This document shows positions 19,370 through 30,200 of a stretch of DNA of 64,000 nt, one piece after another. The stretch spans positions 248,001-312,000 of the forward strand of contig CP025325.1 of the NCBI GenBank assembly GCA_004014935.1. Direction: 5' to 3'. The notes under the pieces are model-generated. The model made no database searches. It was not told the DNA's origin and saw only the letters and a list, made by a program, of their open reading frames with translations. The translations under genes and the position numbers were made by a program. The DNA comes from Saccharomycopsis malanga (taxonomy: Eukaryota; Ascomycota; Saccharomycetes; Ascoideales; Saccharomycopsidaceae). How positions within the stretch are numbered: position 1 is the stretch's first letter; the number at the start of each line of letters is the position of its first letter.

Positions 19370-20785
19370 ATGGAGAGCCGTCCTAAGAACATTGGTATCA
19401 AAGCTATTGAGATCTACATACCATCAGAGGTGAGTACGGAAAATGGGTTTTTGCAGTAGGAGGCAATATTAACAGAGTAGTATGTGAATCAAACCGAATT
19501 GGAAAAGGCCGATGGGGTTTCGGCAGGCAAATACACGATTGGGCTTGGGCAGACCAACATGGCGTTTGTGAACGACCGCGAGGACATTTACTCGTTGGCG
19601 TTGACAGTGACTTCGAATTTGTTGAAGAACAACAGCATTGATCCGCAAAGCATTGGCAGATTGGAGGTTGGTACGGAGACATTGTTGGACAAGAGCAAGT
19701 CGATCAAGACGGTGTTGACGACTCTTTTTGGCGACAACCACGATATCGAGGGCATTGACACTGTGAACGCGTGCTACGGCGGCACCAGTGCGGTGTTCAA
19801 CAGCGTCAACTGGATTGAGTCGTCCTCCTGGGACGGCAGGGACGCCATTGTGGTTGCCGGCGACATTGCCGTGTACTCCAAGGGCGCCGCCAGACCCACG
19901 GGGGGCGCGGGAACCGTTGCTCTTTTGATTGGCCCAGATGCTCCCATTGTATTCGAGAGCGTCCACGGCTCCTATTTCGAGCACGCCTACGACTTCTACA
20001 AGCCCAACTTTGTCTCGGAGTATCCTGTGGTCGACGGCCACTTCTCGTTGGCCTGCTACGTCAAGGCGTTTGACCAGGCCTACAAGGCGTACTCCCGAAA
20101 GGCCATCAAGAGAAACTTGGAGTTTCCCCGCAAACAGGACCAGCCGGTCTCCCCAGACACCCTAGGCTTGCAGTTCTTTGACTACAACGCGTTCCACGTT
20201 CCTACTTGCAAGTTGGTCGCCAAAACGTACGCCCGGATGCTCTACAACGATTTCCGGGCCAATCCGTCCAAATTCCCGGAAATCGACCAGTCCTTGGCGG
20301 CCGTCGACTACAACGAGTCGTTGACCCTCAAAACCATCGAAAAAACCTTCGTTGGCTTGGCAAAAGACTTGTTTGCCCAAAGAGTCCAACCTTCCTTGGT
20401 CGTGCCTACCAATATTGGTAATACCTACACCGCTTCTGTCTACGGTGCCTTGTCATCGTTGCTTTACTACGTGGGCAGCGACAAGTTGCAAAACAAAAGA
20501 ATCGGCTTGTTTTCCTACGGCTCGGGCTTGGCCTCTTCGTTGTTTTCCGTCAAAGTCGTTGGCGACGTCTCACACATTGTTCAGAAGTTGGATATCGACA
20601 ACAAATTGAATTCTAGATTCCAAAGAACCCCAGACCAATACTTGCAAGCCATTGAATTAAGAGAAGCCATCCATTTGAAAAACAACTACCAACCAAAAGG
20701 CACCATTGATCATTTGAGAAAAGGAACCTTTTATTTGGTCAATATCGATGACAAGTTTAAAAGAGAATATGCTGTGAAAAATTAG
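19370..20785 (+). CDS. ERG13: Hydroxymethylglutaryl-CoA synthase (two exons)
   Basis: Condenses acetyl-CoA with acetoacetyl-CoA to HMG-CoA, feeding the mevalonate and ergosterol pathway. Exon 1 is 19370-19429 ([20 protein letters not shown]) and exon 2 is 19481-20785, continuing [20 protein letters not shown], which rebuilds the conserved IPS(Q/E)YVNQxELE junction. The intron is 51 bp: donor GTGAGT, branch site TATTAAC, acceptor TAG seven bases later. The spliced protein has about 454 residues. The catalytic Cys118 is in VNACYGGT. The conserved [13 protein letters not shown] segment and the C-terminal [15 protein letters not shown] are present. There is no long N-terminal extension, so the enzyme is probably cytosolic. 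A TATA box and an SRE-like motif lie upstream. Confidence 0.95.
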
Positions 20786-20859
20786 TATTTGTGATTTTGC
20801 TACTTTTGATTTAATAAATAGGTGATATTCATTTGTTTGTAAGGATTTGTATGACTAAG
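20786..20859. other. ERG13 3' flank
   Basis: Short AT-rich 3' flank with TTTGATTTAATAAATAGG, possibly a polyadenylation region, before the SINE-derived array. Confidence 0.4.
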
Positions 20860-21089
20860 ACGGTGGCAGGTTAGTAGATAATGGTCTAAACAAAGAGAAA
20901 GGCCACGCAGGGTGGCTTTAAAAGGGACAAAGACCTAACAAGATAGTAGACGATGCTTTAAAAAGGGAGAAAGGCCTAACAGATTAGTAGTTGGTGCTCT
21001 AAAAGAGAAAAAACCTAACAGGATGGCTCTTAAAAGGGAGAAGACCTAACAGGTTAGTAGAGGGTGCTCTAAAAAGGGAGAAGGGCCTA
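20860..21089 (+). repeat. Tandem array of SINE A head units
   Basis: About six degenerate units of 40-45 bp made of GTTAGTAGAGGGTGCTCTAA plus AAAGGGAGAAGACCTAACAG. This is the segment between box A and box B of the SINE head (GTTAGTGCTCTCGGACAAGA, GAAAAAAGACCTAACAGG). The array leads straight into an intact SINE A body, so it looks like expansion within one element. A weaker two-fold version is seen in the short-variant copies. Confidence 0.75.
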
Positions 21090-21415
21090 ACAGAATGGTT
21101 CTAGAATAAGAGAAAACACCCAACTGGTTAGTATGGTGTTCTAAAAAGAGAAAAGACCTAATAAACTCAAAGGTTTGATTCCCTCCATGACCACATTTTG
21201 CTTGATACCGAATGTGATTTCACAGATATGTGCAAGTGTCTAAAACACTATTTAGACCAACAAATGGCTACTTTTCAATTTATTAAATGAGAAACTTATG
21301 ATTGAACGTGATTGGGTTGCCTCACTGGGTTTCCCCATTGGCTTTGATTAATTCCCCTTGGCCAGCACCTATATACGAAACTGGTCTTTACTGGACTCAA
21401 AATATCATTAATATT
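21090..21415 (+). mobile_element. SINE family A, body and 3' end
   Basis: Continues the head array with AGGTTTGATTCCCTCCATGA (box B), TTTCACAGATATGTGCAAGT, TTAGACCAACAAATGGCTAC and the 3' domain CCTATATACGAAACTGGTCT, then CTGGACTCAAAATATCATTA. Confidence 0.8.
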
Positions 21416-21494
21416 CACCATCAAATTGTTTGAAAAAAAGAATGTTCGATAATGATGTCCATACTGATGGCCTTGTGTTTGGAGGGTGTTTGAT

Positions 21495-22012
21495 TTTGTT
21501 AATATTCAAGATATTTTGACTGGCAGATCAATTATCAATGAAATACTAAAAAACTAAATGATGAATTGAATGATGAATTGAATGATGAATTGAATGATGG
21601 ATTGAATGATGAATTGAATGATGAATTGAATGATGAATTGAATGATGAATTGAATGATGAATTGAATGATAAATTGAATGATGAATTGAATGATATATCG
21701 AATGATATATCAAATGATATATCGAATGATGAATTGAATGATATATCGAATGATAAATTGAATGATAAATTGAATAACAAATTGAATGATAAATCAAATA
21801 GCAAATCAAATAGCAAATCAAATAACAAATCAAATAACAAACCAAATAACAAATGAAATAGCAAATCAAAGAGAAAACCAACCAAAAAACCAATCAACTC
21901 TAAAAGGATTCTAATCAATAAATTTCCAACGATAACTGATACAATCTCCCCGATTAAAAAGCTAAATAAAGAAAATTGTCCAGCATACAATATAATCAAG
22001 ATATAAACAGTT
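21495..22012. repeat. Family C minisatellite cassette
   Basis: The left border TATTCAAGATATTTTGACTG is followed by a very regular 12-bp array (GAATGATGAATT) over about 21550-21770 that shades into AAATCAAATAGC units. The right border (AAAGGATTCTAATCAATAAA, AAAGAAAATTGTCCAGCATA, AATATAATCAAG) matches the cassette next to YAT2. The array reads as Asn-Asp-Glu-Leu or His-Ser-Ile repeats in some frames and has no start context, so it is not coding. Confidence 0.8.
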
Positions 22013-22199
22013 TTACAATAGTTTACAATGAAAAGGTTTACCGAGCATTTGGCATCCAGAACAAACTTAAAATGAACCTCTGTACTGAAACCATCAAATA
22101 TTTGTTGCCAAAATTAAAGGAAATCCAAAGCAGAAACATAGAAAATTTGCCTTGCTTTATATATTGGTCATACAACATGTTTAGGTTGCTTGACAGGAA

Positions 22200-22370
22200 G
22201 ATTTAGTGGCTAGTACTCTTGGACAAGAGAAAAACACCTGGCAAGCTCAAGGGTGAGTCGATTATGAACAAAGGATATGTTTGGGTCTTACCATGTTCCT
22301 TTAGATATTGCGCGTATATACGAAACTGATATTTACTGACTCAACATATAAGATATTATTATTATGTGAT
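22200..22370 (+). mobile_element. SINE family A, short variant
   Basis: AGTGGCTAGTACTCTTGGAC, AAGAGAAAAACACCTGGCAA, then TAGATATTGCGCGTATATAC, GAAACTGATATTTACTGACT and the tail TAAGATATTATTATTATG. Confidence 0.75.
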
Positions 22371-24218
22371 ATGAATAGAACGTAATGACTTTCCTACTTT
22401 TTGATTCAGTCAGTAGTTGGTATTTAATTTATAAGATGTGAAAAAGTGACTGGGGAATGAGAAATGAGAAATTATAAGCCAACTTGGTGGGGAAAATGAA
22501 AAAGTAGTGGATGTATATAGGAACCCAATCAAATGATATTTAGAGTTGGCAACATATAGACGTTTCCTTATTACAATAGCATGGAAAGAGCTCTATACTG
22601 TTTCAGAGACTTGTGATGGTAATTTTATTGGCGACCCTATTGTTAGCTTTTTTAAACATGTTTATTTACGGTTGGTTTTCATTACTTTATTACTTATGGT
22701 TGATTTTCATTACTTTACTACTTTAATCACTTTTCTACTTTGGCTATCAAACACATCTATGTATATAGAATATTGTATACAAATGTTTATCAAATGCAAA
22801 CCGCTATTTCAATTCATAAGAATCAGCAAACGGCGCTTGAAATGCCGATTATTGACTAGGACAACCAAAGTGTTCAAGGATACGGCGAATAATCAAACTA
22901 TTATTAGTTTGTTTGGCTTATAAAGGAAAAAAGGAATGGCTAAAAACCGATTGATCTGCTAAGAGATTAGCATTGCAGGAGTCTAACACAGATCGACGAT
23001 CGATCGATCCAGTTGACTGTTAGAGGTACTGAAGAAGATTTGTTTTGATATGATATTGAGTAGAAAATTGATAGTTATCAAACCTATATAAAAGACTGGT
23101 GGTTCAATACTTTGGAATGTCATTGAAAATAATATATCTTTGCGATGGGTAGGAAATTATACCTCTTGCTTAGGAAAAATGTAGCTAATCTAACACCATT
23201 AGACTCTTGGAGGTTGCTTCTTTGTTTTCAGAGGCTTGCGACACTGCTTGGAAAGATGTCAAACATTATAGACGTAAAAGCCATCCATCAAAACATAATT
23301 CTGTAAACGGTTCTACAGTAGGATCTGAAATGGTGAATCCAGAAGACATTAAACGGACCCAACCGACATGGAAAGATAGAGCGATTCTTGCTCTCAAGGT
23401 GGGGAATTCCTTAACATTGGCCATGTTAGTGGCAACCGGCGTATTTTGTTTTGCAGCATCTCTAGGGGCCTTGTTGGTTGGGGCGTTAGTTTAATATATG
23501 ATACGAATGTTAGATGAAGTTGTAGAGGGACTTGGTTGGACGGAATTGATAATCATCACAACTCGAATTAAAGAGACTGTTTAAGGTATTATAAAAACAT
23601 TTACAATTCAATCGAACTATTAACATTTACACTTCAATCGACTTATTAACATTTACTCTTCAATCAAACTATTAACATTTACAATTCAATCAAACTATTA
23701 ACATTTACAATTCAATCGAATTATTAACATTTACAATTCAATCGAATTATTAACATTTACAATCTGTAAAAATAACTATGGATTGACAACTTGGTATGGG
23801 CAACCTGGCATAGATTCACAACTTGAACAACTCATACTTCTTTACCAAACACTACCTTGATTATCATCAAACATTTAGTAGCCCAAAGTATCCTGTTGGT
23901 GAGTCCAACAATGGTTACCAACCACGCACTGGCGATCGACCGGGCAATTCTCCTCCGTGTCTCAGTAGATTTTCAGCATTTCCTTTAAAAGTGGCATACT
24001 AAATTGAATCAAAAAAAAACAGAAAAACCAAAATTTCGATTATAAAGCTGGTCACAATTATTAGGCTTAAATTCTGTATTTTGCAGTTATTGGGCTTGGA
24101 TTCTGTATTTTGCAGGGCAAAGGACCAAATCTGCCAGTGATTTAGGGCGCTGACCAATAATTTCTGTTTAATCGATTATTTTTTGGTCCTACTGGTATTT
24201 ACAAGTGTTTTATTATCA
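22371..24218. other. Intergenic region upstream of IRA, with a minisatellite
   Basis: A 26-bp minisatellite (ACATTTACAATTCAATCGAA plus CTATTA) runs over about 23590-23765, seven units. At 24059-24116 two tandem 28-bp copies of TTATTGGGCTTGGATTCTGT plus ATTTTGCAG precede the IRA leader. An open frame without an ATG lies at 23186-23494 (listed separately). Nothing else is recognised. Confidence 0.6.
23331..23494 (+). CDS. Possible small membrane protein (doubtful)
   Basis: The frame 23189-23494 is open for 102 codons but its first ATG is at 23331, giving 54 residues: an acidic/basic stretch (NPEDIKRTQPTWKDR) and then one hydrophobic helix (LTLAMLVATGVFCFAASLGA). The open frame upstream of the ATG (SLFSEACDTAWKDVKHYRRK) looks protein-like, so the real start could be in an upstream exon. 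I could not find a canonical donor. It resembles no family I know. It may instead be a gene remnant. Confidence 0.3.
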
Positions 24219-27200
24219 ATGACTGTTGAGTGGAACACTCAGTCTTTAGGATTGCTGGAAAGCTGTAATCCGCAGGATACGTTTGTCACCATAGTGGACT
24301 CACTTATTGCGCGCGTTCGATTTATCAATAATGATTTGGCCAGCGATGCGTTAAGTAATGTCAGTGTCATAGAATCAGACCCTTCCTTTGTGACCACCCG
24401 TAAGACCTTGCTACAACTTGCTCCTGTTGCTGCGATTGTTCCCTACACCATTCTGTCTTTTATAGCGTTGTTAGATCTGATCAACAAGAAGGATAAATTT
24501 GCGTACATCAAAAAGCGCCCTGAGTCCTCTTTAAACCAGATTTATGTTGTCACGCTTCTTCTTTCCGACTTTACGGAGACAAATTGGCGACTCAAAGAGC
24601 GCTCTGAATTGTCCTCGATATCGTCTCGCTCCACGGAAGACTCTGACAAGGAGTTTCCTCACAGAATCCCAGCAGATCCTTTGGAAAGCGATCTTGTAAT
24701 GAAATCTCTACAGGTTTTGGTAAAATTGAAATCCTTCAAAAAGGCACGGTCGATTATCCGCCAATTGGACGGCAGTTCAGCGTACTTTGAGTTGGCTTCT
24801 TCCAACCAAACCATTGCTGACATCGATTACAATCTAGACGCCATAGTCAGATATCTTAGCTCCGCCAGTCCTCTGGGCTACAGTAAAACTACTGAGATTG
24901 CCGTTTCTACAAATGCAGACATCACAAACTACGACATCCTTGGTTATCTTGAATACTTGGCGTTTCTCAACTTGTCTCCTCAAACTTTTGAAAAAGAGTT
25001 TCAATTGTTAATTTATTTCACTGAATCTTTCAAAAACATTTATATCCAACACATCCATTCCTCTTTCTTCATAGACTGCGTAATCAGCTACTCTACTTGC
25101 TACACCAAAGACTTTCTAGAAACCATTGCCAAACCAGAAATCCACAAGGTTGGTGACGCCTATTTTGAAAAAATATACCCCAAGTACCGATTGGCCCCAG
25201 AAAACGAGAAAAAATTCTATTTAAGAGCTTTGGCAGCCTCTTTGGTCATCATGCCAAAGCAGTTGGAGCTCTTCTTGTCTGGCTTGGAGTCGGTGTCCAA
25301 TAAACGCTTGCTAAAAGGCAACAATGTCAACAAGAAACAAAAGCTCCTCCACCATGTCACCAAGAATATATACGAGGGCGGCGATAAGGTCCCAACGTTG
25401 GAGTTTTTCATGGTCATTTTCAACGTGGCTTCTGTCATCATTCAATATGATCCAGAGCATCCTTTGGTGGTGGTTGCCAAAGCATATGTTCTCCAAGTGT
25501 ACAATGTGTTGAATCCGTCCAACAACGCCATGTTAATGGTCGACACCGACATCTCCGCCATCGACAAGATACGCATTGAGTTCTACTCCTTGGCAATTGT
25601 GCTAGCCCCGGACTTGATCAAGCCCAAAGTCATCAATATCATTGCAAACCCCGATACGTCGCTCCAGTTCTATTATATTGTAACCCATGCTATCCGTAAC
25701 TTGATTAGAAGACCATATCACAAAGAATTCGCCTACAAGCTCATTGACACAATTGCCATCACTCTTCGGGACCACTGTGGCAAGCTTGCCAAGATTGTCC
25801 ACGAAACTATGGCTGATTACGACTCTTTGATGAGTGACGCCAGTTCTAGCTCCAGATCTTTCCGTTATACGTCCAGCAGTTATACCGGCGACAGTAGAAC
25901 TGTATTGTCTTCAAAGTACTCTTCCACAACTTTGGGTCTTCCCACTGCCGTCAGCAATACCGAACCCGAATCTCCGTCCGCAACCCCTGAATCAACAAAC
26001 CTTGGCTCAACCCTTGGCGCCAGCCTTGGTGACATGTCACTGGGCGATCGTCATTTGCTCAAAGTAAAGGAAAAGACCAAATCTAAAAAGGATGCTGCGT
26101 TTTCATTTCTTTCGTCCTTTTCTAGGGAAAAACGGATTTCCGCAACTGTCAAACCTACACAATCCACTTTAACTAATGTAAAACCAACTCAAACCAGCTC
26201 AACTAGCTTAAAACCAAGTCAACCTACTCTTGTAGCAAACGTTCCAACCAATACCAACAGCGACCGGATAAGCGTCACCAGCAACACGGCAAAACCAATC
26301 AATGTATTGAACATGGAGTATTGTAAACGGGTCGAAAACCCAGCGTTTCTTTCCCGGGAAATCTTGAAGCTCATTTTCCAGATTTTCAGAAGCTACAGTG
26401 CGTTTTTCTTCAAGTTGCCGTCAATCTATGCCGATCTGATGGACAAGAGTCCTAATGCCTACATTGAGGCTGCCAGGCAAACAAAAACCATTTTATTTGA
26501 GTTGAAACGGATTCTAGATCCATTGTTGGTGTCATTAGCCGACAACGACCAGAAATTGGTGGACACAGCGCGCCGTTTAGTCGTTAGAATCTTGGACAAT
26601 GAGGAAGCATCGTTATTGGAGACTTATATAGCTTTGTTTAGTTCCTGTTATCTTCAATCTGGATTTATAGACATCAGCTTGACTTGTCAGTTGTTTGAGC
26701 CCAAGTTTTTGGAGATCATTTCGTTCACAACTTTGTTCTGGACCAAGCGAAACAAGATCATCGAAAAGATCAATATGGATGAGTTGTTTGACAATATTGG
26801 TGATGAGGGTATGTATCTTGTCCAGAAATGTTTCGAGGATTCGGAAAAGTTGATTCTAGTAGTGATGTCGACCCCAGGGACCGACTTTTATCGAATCTTG
26901 AAGCTCAATTGTAATCTTTTCATCAAAGAGATTGAGGGAGACAGTTTTCTTTCCAAGCGGTTGCGCAAACGCGTCAACTTTGCCTTGTACAAGTCTCTTG
27001 CCGAGGAGAACTATTTTGTGAGTAGTCCCGTGGCCTTACAAAAACGGCTCCGGCGCAAGTTGTCTGAACATTTGTCAGTTTATTCCGAAGGCATGTTGCA
27101 GGCAATGGACATTGTTTATGAACGATGGAAAGATTATCATAGTGTGCGCGAGCCGTCTCACAATGAAGAAGTCGAGCATCGAAACTATGGCGGCTTTCTT

Positions 27201-30200
27201 GCCATTGTTTTAGGAGGCATCATGAAACCAGAACTTGAGAATTCCGGGTCGTGTGCCCGAAAAAAGAGTTTGGAGTATTTTATCAGTAAACAAAACGATC
27301 TTCTCAATTCAGACGATCTTAAGGAGCTTGAGAATGCCAAAGATTTGTTGGCCAATGAATTACATCCGTATTCGCATCATTACATCATCCGTAAAGTGCA
27401 AAAAGAGTTGGGCAGTGTTCTTGTACGCAAAGACCGTGTAAGCTCAATGGATACGTCATCCAACAATGTCTTGGCATCCAAGGAAATCATGTTGTTGGAC
27501 GCATATGTCAGTGTGCTCATTGGGTTTCTCAATATTAGCGATAAGACGGTGAGTTTTACTCACAGCGCAGATATGAAAGCCATTGCACTGAGTTTCATCC
27601 AGCTTTTGAAGGGGTCGATTGGAACTGAGTCAGTAGCATTAATTCGGTTGAAAATCCGGGTTTGTCGCTTTCTTCAAAAGTTTTCCGAGGATCCAGACTC
27701 GTTGGTGTTACGTGGTTGTTCAGATAAGTGGAAAAACTCGCTTATTCAAGTGGTCAGTAATTGGCTAGATGCCATTTGTTTTGGAAACAGTATATATAAT
27801 AATTACAATTTGTTTCAGAATGTCAAACAAGATCTTCGTCAGGAAATGGACTTTTTTATTTCTTTTGAATTGGCATTGGAATGTTTGAAATCCATTGGGT
27901 TTCTCTTTAAAAAATGCGTCATTTATCCATTTGGCGTTCAGTACCAAAGTGAGGTTCGGTTTGTTCAAACGGTGACATTTGTCAATTATTTCAACCTCTT
28001 CTCGCGAATCTTGGAAAATTGTCTTGAACACACCCCAAAAACTACCACATTGTCGGCAATTGAACGTAAAATCGAGTTGATCAAAGACCAAGCAGTGGTT
28101 GTCATCAGTAACATGTTGGAGTACAATTACGATGTTGGAATTCAATACGCCATGCCATTGGCATTCCATAAGAATCTTAAGATCAAACACGCATCAATGA
28201 ATGTGTTCAAGAACATTGTAAAGACCATCAGAGACGCCAAGACCAAGAAAACAGCCCAGTTTGAGGCTGTGGCCTTCAGCCGTTTTGTTAACGTGCTCTG
28301 TACAAATGTAGACATCCTCATAGCCATGGTGCGGTCCATGTTGGCTTCTGATTATGACACTTTTTCATATAACATGTTGGAGGCCTTGGAATCATCCAAC
28401 TACGAGGTTGCTCGAATCACTGACTTGGTAGATTATGAGTTGGAGATGTCGCCTAAAATCATTGACACGTTGCGCAAAAACTCTATTCCGGCCAAGATGC
28501 TCTCGCTTTATGCTAAGAAGGTCGGGGCGCAATACTTACCGTCGGTGCTTCGGCCTGTTGTAGAGGAAATGTCTGACAAACAGGACATTTTTGAAGTCGA
28601 AAAGTCGGATACCCCGGATAATGTTGATCGATTCTTTTACTATTTGAACCGAATTGTCGACAGTATCTGCGAATCGGTCGCAACTACCCCTTGGGAGTTA
28701 CGAATCTTGTGTTCCAACATCAGGCGACTTGTGCACAAACGGACTGCGGACTACACGACGGCAATTCTTGTGATCAGTTCATTTTTGTTTCTCCGGTTTG
28801 TCTGCCCAGCAATAGTGAGTCCAACGTCGGAAAATATCATTGATGGCACACCGTCTGTCCAACAACAACGGAATTACATCCAGTTGGCCAAAGTGTTTCA
28901 AAACCTTGCGAATGACTCGATTCCATCAATAAAATACAAGGCTGTGTTGAGCCGCAAGAATGAGTTAGAAACCATGAGACAGAGATTGGTCAAGTTTCTT
29001 GACGAGATGTCAAGTGACAAGTCGGTGCAAGTTCCGGCCAAACCGACCCGGGTGGTGTCCCAGGAAGTGTTTACGACCTTGTATTCATTAGTGATCCATC
29101 GAAACGACGAATTGTCGCTTCATTTGATGCATCCAACCACTCCACGCAAGTCGTCGGTTGCAGAAACGGTTGCCAGCATCCATGTATTGCAAGATGTGTC
29201 CATAGATATTGGGCAACGTTACCTCCGGTTTACTCCGGCCATTCCGGCCTTTGTAACTGTGGACGCACATCCGGAATTGTACGAAATGTTCAAACGCTAC
29301 AAAGATCTCGACGACTCTTTTCTTATTGAATGTCCGTTTGTTACCCAGAGTTACGCACGGGACGGCACTTTGTTGGTTGTTTTCTCCCATCAGTACTTTG
29401 CCAAGGTCGCACATTATGATGTGGACATGTTGATTTTCCGCACAGTCCAAGTCTGTCAAAAGAAATGGGACGAGCCCTTCATGTTGGTCATGGACTGTTC
29501 CTTTTTCGATCCGCGTTGCTCCGAACGCTTCCAACGTTACTTTTGCGATTTGACTGCCAAGACACGCACGTTTTGGGATAACTGTCTTGGTGCCTCGTAC
29601 TATAACGTCAACCCAGCGTATGCCCAGTTGGTCCAAGACGGTCTTCAGGGCAGCGCTTTCGAAGGCATGTTGACCAAAGCAAAGTTTCTCCATGCTTTCT
29701 ACTCTCCTTTTGATAATTTATCCACCCTTATTGCCCTTGGAACGCCAAACTGGTCCATTGATGCTGTCAAAGACACCCAGCTCACCATCGATTGTCTTAT
29801 TTATCTGTCCGATCTCCGCCGCTACGTGCCTGTGGTCATAAAGATCGGCCGCATTTACGTATTCTGGAGCAGTGTGGTCAAAGAGTTGGTAGTCCAAAAC
29901 CAAAAGAAATACATGCGAGTCACTTGCAGCTCGCGTGTCAGCGATTGGATAGATGCTTCAGATAGTAATTTTATCAACAATGATGGCAATGAATTCCAGG
30001 TGACGGTGAAAAACCATGGAATTCTTCGGCTCTCATCTGCGAAAAAGTCTGAGATTCTCAAGAAATTGTTTCTTGCACGGTTAGGTCGACAAACAGATGT
30101 CGTGACCGATTACCAGGCATCATATCTAGGGCTCAACGGGCCCGGCGATACATTTGTTGGGCTCAACGGGCCGAGTGACACGTCAAGTGACACTTTTCTA

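Noticed and set aside
21535-21999. Several frames of Ser-Phe-Asn, His-Ser-Ile or Asn-Asp-Glu-Leu repeats
   Set aside because: All come from the 12-bp GAATGATGAATT array. Open on both strands only because the unit has no stop in those frames.
22546-22923. 125-codon frame with hydrophobic stretches
   Set aside because: Starts at TTG and is rich in Phe/Leu/Thr codons typical of AT-rich non-coding DNA. No family resemblance.
24117-24219. Intron in the IRA leader suggested by two TTTTGCAG sequences
   Set aside because: They belong to a 28-bp tandem repeat and no donor or upstream coding exon is evident.
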